A stretch of DNA of 64,000 bases, taken from contig JAITII010000032.1 of NCBI GenBank assembly GCA_031279515.1, positions 1 to 64,000 on the forward strand, given 5' to 3'. Each line of letters begins with the position of its first letter. The first letter of the stretch is position 1. The notes under the pieces are model-generated. The model saw only the letters and a program-made list of their open reading frames with translations. It searched no databases and was not told where the DNA came from. The position numbers were made by a program, and so were the translations under genes. Origin of the DNA: Deltaproteobacteria bacterium (GTDB lineage: Bacteria; Desulfobacterota; Desulfarculia; Adiutricales; Adiutricaceae). Positions 43,093 through 51,600 of the stretch are shown one piece after another.

Positions 43093-45477
43093 TTAGCAGC
43101 TGGAGTAGCCACAGTTATCACACTTTCTGCAAGATCCCTCTCTTCTTAAGGACAACTGGTGGCACTCGGGACACAGATCGCAGCCTCCTTTTTCGTGGGG
43201 TACGGGCACCAAACCCCCCTTGTCCAGAAAATCCTTTCTCTGGCGCATGAGAAGCCCTATAGCCTGAGGCAGGCTATTACCCACTATGGGGTCCTCGCTC
43301 ATAAGGGTACGGATTATGACCCTCTGATCCATCTTTACCTTGCAAAGCACCTTTACCAGGTCATCAAAGAGGATAGGTGCCTTCCTCAAAGATACTGATA
43401 AGATCATACCCAGGGCTGTGAAGATGGCGTTGACGTCTGCTCCCACGTCCCCAGCAGAGACAAAGACCTCTCGGATATTGTTGTTAACGTCGTGGGACAA
43501 GGTAATATGGGCGTTCAATGATGAGCTCCTGGCCTTATAGATGCGGCCTGGCCTATCGTCTCCTATGTCTTCTGTTAGCTCAGTTATTACTGATATCCCT
43601 TCAGAAGATTCTTCATTTTCCTTTTCTTTGGCCACTGTTATGACGCCTTTTAGGCTTGTGTCCCTGTACACAGTAAAGCCTTTTAAGCGCATATCCCTGG
43701 AGGCTATTATGAGTTTTTTTATCTCTTCTACTGTTACATTACTGGGAAGATTAACGGTCTTGGAGACCCCTGTGTGGTTGTGCCTCTGGAAGGCAGCCAA
43801 CATGTTTAGCTGCTCCGCGGGCAGAAGCTTTAAAGCTGTCTGGGCCTCGGCCCTTTCTCTAAAGTCAGGGTAATCGTCTAGGATATCGGCCAATTCAGCC
43901 GGCTTTAAGGTAAAGCTTATCCAGCCTTCTTCCGGGTCTCTGACCATCCTCTCCACTGCCAAGGCAAAAAAAGGCTCTATACCGGTATCAATGTTGCGTA
44001 GGAAAACCGAGACGCTCCCAGTGGGTGCCTGACTGGTGGTGAGGCAGTTGTAAAAACCCCCCCTTTCGTCCACCAGGTTTTTAAGATCCTCTATGATGTG
44101 GCCCGCAGTCTCCTTAAGGCCAGAGCTCTGAAAGGTCTCGGACAACTCAGAGAGGTGCTGTGTCCAGTAAGGGGCGTTCTCATAGACGTGCCCAGTTTGC
44201 CTTGCCAATTGGGCGGACATGGTGAGGGTCCCCAGGGTAAGTGAGGCCTGGGTAGTGCGGGCAAAGTCCACCGCCTGGGTGGACCCGTAATAGGCTTCTC
44301 CCCAAAAGGCCAGAAGTAAGGCCGTATGGAACCCTGAGATCCCCACTCCCACAGGTTTTTTAGCCTGGGTCTTCTCCCTTATCTCAGGGAGGGGATAGCC
44401 CTCGTCAAAGTCCAAGATAAGGCTTCCCAGATAGCTGGCCAGAGATGCAGTGCGCCCCAGGATACCCCAGAATTGACGGCAGAAGCAGTCGGTCCAATTG
44501 GCCCTATCGTCTTGGGGTGAAAGGCCCTCTTCTAGGAGCCTATTGTAGGTAATCCTGGCTAGACGCGCGGCATTTACAGTTATGAGGTTACAGGCTGTAC
44601 CACTGGAGGCCAAGTACTCCCCGCAAGGATTAGAAAATCTGGGCTCGTCTTCGGCCCTTAAAGGCGAATATTGGAGCATATTGTCCACAAAAAGGAGCCC
44701 AGGGTCTCCTGTGGTCCACATATTTCTTGCTATGAGGTCAATTAGGTCCTCCCTTTCCCAGAAATCCCCGAAGGCATTGACTGAGATATTCATATTGGAA
44801 AGGTGCGGACTTTGGACAGGGCGCTCTTCTATAGGAAGGCTCTGGATAAATTGATTTAACTTGGCATTGAAGTTCTTGGCCTGGATAAAGTCCTTGATAT
44901 CCGGGTGATCATAGTCCATCTGCACCAAAAGAGCGCCCCTGCGTCTTCCCCCCTGGTTGGTGGTACCTGTAACAGCATCAAAGTCAGGCAAAAACCCCAC
45001 TGGACCAGAGGCTATGCCCTGGCCATTGTCCACAGGCTTTCCCTTGGGTCTAAGCTTAGAGATATCAATACCTGCCCCTCCCCCTGCCATGTAGATGGTC
45101 CTCATCTTATGGCGAATGGCCTCTATCTCCCCTAAGCTATCGCCCACCCAGCCCAAGGGGTAGCAAGAAAAATATCCTGGCCTCCTGGTATGGGGATTGC
45201 CAAAGGACATAAGAAGCGGGGAAGCTGGAATAAGGTGCCTAGTGAGTAGGGCCAAAGCCAGGTCCTCTATGAGATCCGGATCGAAAATGGGGCTTTTAGA
45301 GCTTTTTAGCTTTGGTATCACCCTCTTGGCTATGATGGTCTGGTAGTCACCTTCCAAGGGTTCCCCGGTCTCTGGGTCCCTCACTGCGTAACGGGTGGAG
45401 GAAAGATACTTGTCCATATGGTCCCAGGCATTGTGGATCTCTTGGACTACGGGATTAATTCTGGCTTTTTTCTCCAT
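43093..45477 (-). CDS. nrdJ: adenosylcobalamin-dependent (class II) ribonucleotide reductase
   Basis: 794 aa. Makes deoxynucleotides using an adenosylcobalamin radical, with no need for oxygen or an NrdB subunit. The catalytic triad is 'NPCGE' (Asn283, Cys285, Glu287); the redox pair is Cys105 ('FSCYPLG') and Cys296 ('GTACNLI'); 'APTGSVSVFLRNIDTGIEPFF' is the phosphate-binding region. The C-terminus has a Cys cluster ('CDLCPECH...CRKCDNCGYSSC') combining a zinc-ribbon-like element with the tail thiols that reduce the active site. No ATP-cone is evident. A single gene with no NrdR box recognised. It fits the nearby B12 synthesis and uptake genes. Confidence 0.95.
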   Translation of the reverse strand: MEKKARINPVVQEIHNAWDHMDKYLSSTRYAVRDPETGEPLEGDYQTIIAKRVIPKLKSSKSPIFDPDLIEDLALALLTRHLIPASPLLMSFGNPHTRRPGYFSCYPLGWVGDSLGEIEAIRHKMRTIYMAGGGAGIDISKLRPKGKPVDNGQGIASGPVGFLPDFDAVTGTTNQGGRRRGALLVQMDYDHPDIKDFIQAKNFNAKLNQFIQSLPIEERPVQSPHLSNMNISVNAFGDFWEREDLIDLIARNMWTTGDPGLLFVDNMLQYSPLRAEDEPRFSNPCGEYLASSGTACNLITVNAARLARITYNRLLEEGLSPQDDRANWTDCFCRQFWGILGRTASLASYLGSLILDFDEGYPLPEIREKTQAKKPVGVGISGFHTALLLAFWGEAYYGSTQAVDFARTTQASLTLGTLTMSAQLARQTGHVYENAPYWTQHLSELSETFQSSGLKETAGHIIEDLKNLVDERGGFYNCLTTSQAPTGSVSVFLRNIDTGIEPFFALAVERMVRDPEEGWISFTLKPAELADILDDYPDFRERAEAQTALKLLPAEQLNMLAAFQRHNHTGVSKTVNLPSNVTVEEIKKLIIASRDMRLKGFTVYRDTSLKGVITVAKEKENEESSEGISVITELTEDIGDDRPGRIYKARSSSLNAHITLSHDVNNNIREVFVSAGDVGADVNAIFTALGMILSVSLRKAPILFDDLVKVLCKVKMDQRVIIRTLMSEDPIVGNSLPQAIGLLMRQRKDFLDKGGLVPVPHEKGGCDLCPECHQLSLRREGSCRKCDNCGYSSC

Positions 45478-45803
45478 CTTAGGCTCATTTAATAAGATTA
45501 AATTTATTTTGTAGTTTAAGCTCTGAAAAGCTTGGAGCTAGCTTAGCTAGCAAGGACTCTAGAGGCTTATTTAGTTAAATCCAATGCCAATAAACAATTT
45601 TTAGCTGTTTATCTAAGAAACATTTTCTATATGTTTATATAATAAGCATGGAAAAGTCAATATATTGTATTTTCCCCCAAAAGGCAAGAATTTTTTCCAA
45701 AAAAGTGCCAGTAACAGAGAAAACTGTCCCCTGGGCCATATTAAGCCCTCTTATTTTATTGCTATAAAGTAGGGTAAAATATCCGTATGTGAAGGGACTG
45801 ACT
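45478..45803. other. divergent intergenic region nrdJ / rhodanese gene
   Basis: AT-rich, 326 bp. No riboswitch-like element for nrdJ was seen here. A minus ORF across it (45635-45967) is spurious. Confidence 0.4.
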
Positions 45804-46295
45804 ATGGACCTGCCAAGAAACTTAAAAGCGCAACTTAAAGCCTTCCTTCCCTTCCTGCGGGCTGGGACCCTGATGCTGCTATTAGCTACCCTTACTTCTC
45901 TTGTCTTTAACTTCTTGCGGCCCAATCCCCTAATTCTTTTACCCAATAAGGATGCCACTTTTTCCAAAATATCCGACTATGGGCGCTTAGAAGAGCTTTT
46001 AAGTACCCCTGGGGTAGTTCTATTGGATGCAAGGATCAAAGACCTTTTCCAGCTGGGACACTTGCCAGGGGCAAAAAATATCCCCCCGGAGAGCCTCATG
46101 GACCCTCTAAGCCCAGAGGCCAACTACTTAGATGGCCTAAAAAGGGATGCCCTTATTGTTACCTACTGCTCAGATCCCCTCTGTCCCATGGCAGAGGAGC
46201 TGGCGGGCTATCTTAAGGGTAAGTCCTTTGAAACAGTCTATATCTTTACCCCAGGCTTTGATGGCTACCTTGCCACTGGCAGACAAATAGAGTAG
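45804..46295 (+). CDS. membrane-anchored rhodanese-domain protein
   Basis: 163 aa from the ATG at 45804 (AAGGGA 7 nt upstream); a GTG at 45789 would add five residues. One N-terminal membrane segment (about 17-37, 'AGTLMLLLATLTSLVFNFL') and a periplasmic rhodanese domain: 'GVVLLDARIKDLFQLGHLPGAKNIP' and active-site loop 'VTYCSDPLCPMAEELA' with the catalytic Cys. Likely sulfur-carrying or thiol-redox protein of the periplasm. The next gene, 66 bp on, encodes a MauE/DoxX-type membrane protein; the pairing suggests a shared thiol-redox role. Confidence 0.87.
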   Translation: MDLPRNLKAQLKAFLPFLRAGTLMLLLATLTSLVFNFLRPNPLILLPNKDATFSKISDYGRLEELLSTPGVVLLDARIKDLFQLGHLPGAKNIPPESLMDPLSPEANYLDGLKRDALIVTYCSDPLCPMAEELAGYLKGKSFETVYIFTPGFDGYLATGRQIE

Positions 46296-46361
46296 AGCCT
46301 AATAACTAATTAGGTAGATAAATTTCGTAGAGCCTTATAAATAATTAGGTAGATAAATTTC
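46292..46361. repeat. 35-bp tandem duplication between rhodanese and MauE genes
   Basis: Copies 46292-46326 and 46327-46361 differ at a few positions (gtagagcct...attaggtagataaatttc). The unit spans the rhodanese stop codon and runs exactly to the ATG at 46362, so the whole intercistronic spacer is this duplication. Confidence 0.92.
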
Positions 46362-46835
46362 ATGGCTAAAATAGAGGCAAAAAATACCCTAGGGGAGAAA
46401 CTATTACATGCGGCCTACTTATTAGCCGTCCCTATCTTGGCAATCTCTTTTGCCTGGGCCGCTGTCTTAAAGATCATAGACATACAAGGGACCCTGGTTA
46501 CCATAAATGCCTATAGGATCGTACCCTTATTTTTCGCCCCCTTTATTGCCCTCCTCTTACCTTTTGTAGAGCTCACAATGGCTGTATTTCTGATAAGCGG
46601 GCCGCAAATTTACCGTAAAACAGCGGCCTTTATCCTGGGAGCACTCCTTATCATCTTTATGCTGGCAGCATTGCAAGGCCTTGTAAGGGACCTCGATTTT
46701 TCTTGCGGCTGCTTTGGATTTGGAAAGGAAGCGGAAAGGCCGGACATTTTTTTCTTTCTAAGGGATCTTGCCTTGACTGCCTTGGCAGGGATCATCCTCT
46801 TGTCCAGTAAAACCTGGCCTACTTTAAGGGCATAA
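46362..46835 (+). CDS. MauE/DoxX-family redox-associated membrane protein
   Basis: 157 aa with four membrane segments. 'FAWAAVLKIIDIQGTLVTINAYRIVP' and the central 'FVELTMAVFLISG' are the MauE/DoxX-like framework. A Cys pair in 'LDFSCGCFGFG' faces the loop before the last helix and is the likely redox site. MauE-like proteins support disulfide formation or thiol relay with periplasmic partners, in keeping with the upstream rhodanese. Exact substrate unknown. Confidence 0.83.
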   Translation: MAKIEAKNTLGEKLLHAAYLLAVPILAISFAWAAVLKIIDIQGTLVTINAYRIVPLFFAPFIALLLPFVELTMAVFLISGPQIYRKTAAFILGALLIIFMLAALQGLVRDLDFSCGCFGFGKEAERPDIFFFLRDLALTALAGIILLSSKTWPTLRA

Positions 46836-46876
46836 GTTTAAGCCAAGGGGAGCCCCTTTTCTGCTATAATCTTAGC

Positions 46877-46920
46877 TTCCAGGCTGTTAAGGGGCCCTTG
46901 GGCCCCTTAACAGCCTGGAA
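46877..46920. repeat. 44-bp perfect inverted repeat (21-bp stem) before argJ
   Basis: Arms 46877-46897 and 46900-46920 with only tt between them (ttccaggctgttaaggggccc and its complement). No T-run follows, so it is a poor terminator. It starts 7 bp after a TATAAT (46865-46870), placing it at the possible argJ transcription start. Confidence 0.93.
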
Positions 46921-46970
46921 CTTTAGCCTTTGGGGGCAATTTTAAAAGGAAAATAACCTAGGTACAGCAT

Positions 46971-48215
46971 ATGTATAAATACGCAGAATTATACTTTAAT
47001 CCCTTAGCCTTTGATGCCACTATCCAAGAGGGCGGTGACCTTATGCCCAAGGGCTTTAAGGTATCGGCCATAGAAACGGGCGCCAGATACAAAAAAAGGC
47101 TGGACTTAGGGCTTATCAAGGCTGATAAGTTTTGTGGAGGGGCAGCTGTCTTTACCCGCAATATCTGCCGGGCAGCACCTATTTTATGGTCAGTGGATAA
47201 GGTGGATACTGGCTCTGCCATCTTAGTAAATGCCGGTCAAGCCAATGCCCAGACAGGGGACAAGGGCCTCTACCATTGCGAGAGTTTAGCAGAGACCCTG
47301 GCGCCTTTACTTGGTTTAAAGACCCATGAGGTCCTCTTGGCCTCCACCGGGGTCATAGGTGTTCCCCTGAACATTGAGGCTATTACTTCTGCCCTGGACG
47401 CCCTTGTGAAAAAACTAGGTGACAAGGGTTTTTGCGACTTTGCCTCAGCCATTATGACAACTGACACCAAGAGGAAGGCTTATACTGCTATAGGGACTTT
47501 ACCCAATGGCACGGCCTATCAAGTAAACGCCTGTGCCAAGGGTTCCGGCATGATTGCCCCTAATATGGGCACCATGCTGGCCTTTATCCTAACGGATCTT
47601 AAAATTACCTCTGAGGCTCTAACTGCGCTCTTAGAAGAGGTGACCTTGGAGACCTTTAACCGTATCACAGTGGACGGGGATACCTCCACCAATGACTCTG
47701 TCTTTATCATGTCCTCTGGAGCCGTAGATACCAATATTATAGATGACCCCAATAGCAAAGAGGCCTTAAGTTTTAAGGGCGTCTTATATGAGCTCATGAT
47801 GAGACTTGCCTTAGACATAGTTGCCGATGCCGAGGGAGGCACCAAGGTGGTGCGCATCCTGGTCCAGGGAGCCACCACTGCCCAAGAGGCAGATAGTATT
47901 GCCAGGACCATAGCCAACTCCAACTTAGTGAAAACAGCATTTTACGGAGAAGACCCCAATTGGGGGAGGATTTTAGCCGCCATGGGAAGGAGTGGGGCCT
48001 TTTTCCACCCAATACAGGTGAGTCTTGATTTAGATGCTGTCCCCTGGGTACGAAATGGTTTGGATAATGGCAAGGATGAAGAAGCCAAAAAAGTCTTAAA
48101 AAAAGACTACTATACCTTAAAGGTCACCTTGACAAATGGCTATGGGGAAAGGAGCATCTGGACAAGCGACCTTTCGCTTGACTATGTTAAGATAAATAGC
48201 TCTTATAAATCATAA
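46971..48215 (+). CDS. argJ: arginine biosynthesis bifunctional protein ArgJ
   Basis: 414 aa. Transfers acetyl groups between N-acetylornithine and glutamate, and often also acts as N-acetylglutamate synthase. The precursor self-cleaves at the 'KGSGMIAPNMGTMLAF' site before Thr201, the nucleophile; most homologues have Ala-Thr there, this one Gly-Thr. Other blocks: 'FTRNICRAAPI', 'NAGQANAQTGDKG', 'STGVIGVPL', 'DGDTSTNDS', 'GEDPNWGRILAAMGRSG'. An ATG at 47043 with a better ribosome site (GAGGGCGGTGACC) would remove 24 residues; family lengths allow either. No other arg gene is in the window. Confidence 0.95.
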   Translation: MYKYAELYFNPLAFDATIQEGGDLMPKGFKVSAIETGARYKKRLDLGLIKADKFCGGAAVFTRNICRAAPILWSVDKVDTGSAILVNAGQANAQTGDKGLYHCESLAETLAPLLGLKTHEVLLASTGVIGVPLNIEAITSALDALVKKLGDKGFCDFASAIMTTDTKRKAYTAIGTLPNGTAYQVNACAKGSGMIAPNMGTMLAFILTDLKITSEALTALLEEVTLETFNRITVDGDTSTNDSVFIMSSGAVDTNIIDDPNSKEALSFKGVLYELMMRLALDIVADAEGGTKVVRILVQGATTAQEADSIARTIANSNLVKTAFYGEDPNWGRILAAMGRSGAFFHPIQVSLDLDAVPWVRNGLDNGKDEEAKKVLKKDYYTLKVTLTNGYGERSIWTSDLSLDYVKINSSYKS

Positions 48216-48250
48216 TTATTTGGCTCTTTTCCCTTTTTACTAAAAATAGA

Positions 48251-48589
48251 ATGCCCTTAATTTTTTTCCTCATGCTGGCTCTTAATCCTAACCTTGATGC
48301 AGCTTCTATAAGCTATCATGACAGATTTCCGCAAAGAGATTTAACCATTTCAGAAGATTTCCTCTTTGCCGCCAGACCCAATCCCTACAATATAGGCAAT
48401 TGTTACCAATATAAGAACTGCCTGGGAGAAAGTATTGGGAACATGTGGATAGCCGATCCTAAATTCTGTAAACCCTTAGGCGGCAAGAGCTGGATGAATG
48501 CCCAAGGTCGCTGCTTAAATTTTCCCGATGGTCCCCAGCCCATAAATCCCCAGGATTTTGCAGCCAAAAGCTGCAACGCGCGCCTTTAG
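48251..48589 (+). CDS. small secreted cysteine-containing protein, unknown
   Basis: 112 aa with a short signal-like hydrophobic start (MPLIFFLMLALNPNLDA) and five Cys in the mature part ('GNCYQYKNC', 'KFC', 'GRC', 'KSC'). Trp, Asn and Pro content looks like a folded small extracellular domain. No family recognised. The ribosome site is weak. It lies 35 bp after argJ and shares a bidirectional terminator with flgE. Could be secreted or periplasmic. Confidence 0.6.
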   Translation: MPLIFFLMLALNPNLDAASISYHDRFPQRDLTISEDFLFAARPNPYNIGNCYQYKNCLGESIGNMWIADPKFCKPLGGKSWMNAQGRCLNFPDGPQPINPQDFAAKSCNARL

Positions 48590-48618
48590 AGTGGGGGATA
48601 AAAAAAGCTTGCCACGCT

Positions 48619-48645
48619 AAAAGGGCGGCCTTTGGCCGCCCTTTT
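48619..48645. terminator. bidirectional terminator between the small secreted gene and flgE
   Basis: aaaagggcggcc, loop ttt, ggccgccctttt: a 12-bp stem with A-run and T-run ends between convergent genes. Confidence 0.87.
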
Positions 48646-48668
48646 GTGTACCTGTAATAAGTAGGGAT

Positions 48669-51600
48669 TTATCTCTTCATCTCTATGACTTCCGCCAACA
48701 TGGTGTCCGTGGTGGTTACCACCTTGGTGTTGGCCTGGAAGCCTCTCTGGGTTACTATCATGTTCACAATCTCATCGGCTAAGTCCGTATTGGATTGCTC
48801 TAAGAAATTTGCCCTTATGGTCCCAGTTCCACCGTAGCCCGGAGGATTTAAGGTAGCGGTACCTGACCAGCGGGTCTCCATATAGACATTGTCTCCTAGC
48901 TTGGAAAGGCCCCAGGGATTAATAAAGCGGGCCAGGCCAATCTGATAGAGAGGTTGATGGCGGCCATTGGTGTAGATACCTGTAAGGATGCCGTCCTTGT
49001 CTATGGATACCCTCTGGAGGGATCCTGGCGGGTAGCCATCTTGGCTGGAAAAGATGTTTAGTGATTTGGAGGCGTACTGGGTGGTACCTTGCTCATCTAA
49101 GATCCAGCGCTCTCCATCTGCATCCCCCGCTAGGTTATAGCGGGCTCCCATGTCTAAGGCAACATGCTGGATAATAGTTGGTAGCCCTTGGGGATAGGGT
49201 GGGTGCAAGGCCATGGAAGCGGATTGCACAAAGGCCAGGTCAAAGTCGAAATAGCCATCCTCATTGGGCGTCAAGTTGGTCCAGCCTAATTCTTCAGAAT
49301 TGGCTATTACCTGTAGGGTATCCCCTACGGTAAAGCGCATAGGCGTACCTCCCTTGGAAAAGTTCACAGTTAAGCCTGAGCCAAAGGTATAGGGCCCTGT
49401 ATAGTTCTTATCGTAGACCTGGATCTTGCCTGAATTGCCATCTGAGTCTGTCCAGGTAAATCCTGAGACATCGGGTACTGTACCAAGGTTACCGGTCCAG
49501 ACTATATCGTATTCACGCTTGGTGGCCACGAGGGTCCCAGTGGTAGCTGAAAAGACCGGCTCACCGGTGTAGTAGCCACCAAAGGTGTAGTGGTTTATGG
49601 AAGAGGCAGTGGCAGGGGCTGTTACTACCGTAGCACTGGCGCTGGTAAGTCTGGCTGCCGCAGTCTTTGTCATATCAAGGTTCTGCGCCTCTATATCTTT
49701 AACTAGACCACCATGACCATCGGGGCCGTCTGCAGTAAAGGTTATTTTACCCTTCTGGACTACGCCAGCAAAGGTAGCCCCATTCATGACTACGTTATTA
49801 TTCACGTCCTTGCGGGCATCTTCGGTGGGATCGCAGGTGATAAGATAGTCCCAAACATTTTCCATATAGGGGTTGGGCTGGTAGTAGACCATGAGGGTAT
49901 GGGCAGTTCCAAGGCTATCGTAGATGGTCCAGGGATTGGCGTGGGTATAATCTTCCGGATCTATCGGAGATTCTGTATTCGTCCCGTCCCAGGCACCGGC
50001 AAAACCCATGCCTTCCCTTTCCCAAGAGGGTATCTGGGTGAAAATGCTATCTAAAGCTGTTTGGTAAAGCGCATTGTAGACCGAGTCATAGGCGAGCTGG
50101 CCGGCATTTTTAGCAGCAGCTTCCGCTGTTATTTTGGCCGCATTTTGGGCTGTGGTTACCTCTGTGGCACTGGGGGCAACCTGCTCACTTTTCTGGAAAT
50201 AGTTAGGCGGGCCAAGGTTCGTGTACCCCAAGGCCGTCATTCTGGCCTCGTATTCTGTGTTGTAAGCGGCGCGATAACCAGGGTCCAAAGATGTGTTGGG
50301 ATAGCCGGTAGTAAGTGCGATTGCAGCCTGTCCCGCTGCCCTTGCGGCTGCCAGGGCGGCCTGCTCTTCAGCACCACCCGCTACAGGAGAAGAGTCAACG
50401 GCTTTGACAAAACCTGTTATGGAAGCTTGACCGGTATAGCCGGTCAACGTAGTCGTCATATAATTGTCATAAGCTGTCTTATATGCGGTATCTTCGGCGG
50501 CTATTCCACTGGGATAGCTGTAATTGGCAGGGGCCCCTGCGGCTATGGCCGCAGTTTTTCCGGCATTATCTGCAGCTGTCTTTTCAGTGGAATTGGCACC
50601 AATTGAAAAATCTGTGCCGCTAGGGAGAGCCGCCATGGGGGTGTAGCTTGAATCAATAGTAAAACCCTGACTAATGAGGCTTTGGGCATAGGCATCTGCA
50701 TAGGCCAAATCAGCTGCCCTATTATTGGAAGTGGCAAATCCTGGATAACTTGTGTCTACCAAAAGCGCCGCGGCCCGGCCGGCGTTTTCAGCTAAGGTCA
50801 TTTGCGTGGTAGTTGGCTGCTTGGTGAAATCAGTATTACTAAGAGTCGGGGCCGTATAGCTTGCTAAGGTGTAAGAACCTGATAGCAAATAATCCGTGTA
50901 GGCTTCTAAGTATAAGAGCTTTGCCGTCCTATTGGTAGACGTGGAAAAATCAAAGCCCGGCTCCAGAACAGAAGCTGCTGCTACGCCGGCAGCATTAGCA
51001 GCCGCGGCATCGGCAGCAGCTGGCGTGGTAGTAAAAGTAGGCACAGCCAAGGTAGGATCATCGGATACGGTATAACCAGAAGCAACAAGGTAATTGGCGT
51101 AAGCTGCCACGTAAGCGAGATTCTTTGCCGAGGCGGCATCAGGATAGCTGGATATCCCCGCATGAGCCTTAGCTGCGTTGTCAGCTGCAGTCTGTTGCAA
51201 AGTAGTTGGATTAGTTAAAGCCTGGGCAGCAGTTACCAGAGTCGGCTGGGCATAGGACGAATTCATGGTATGGCCGCTACGAATTAATTCTTTCGCATAG
51301 GCGGCGGCATACTTTAATTGCTCTAGGTTTGTTCCTCCAGGATCGCCTCCTGCATTAAGACCAGCAGTATTTGCTGCAGCCATGGCTGCGGCATTGGCCG
51401 CCCTGCGGTATTCGTCCATTGGGGCCGTGTAGCCCTGGGAAGTCAAATAGGTGGTATAATTAGTAATATATACAGCGTCTTTTACTGCATCACCGGAGGG
51501 ATAGCTGGTATAGGGCGGGTTAGAAGTATTGGTCTGGGTTACTGCTGTGGAATTGGCGGCATTTAGTTCCCCCGTGGTGGGGCTAGTTCTACTGACCTTG

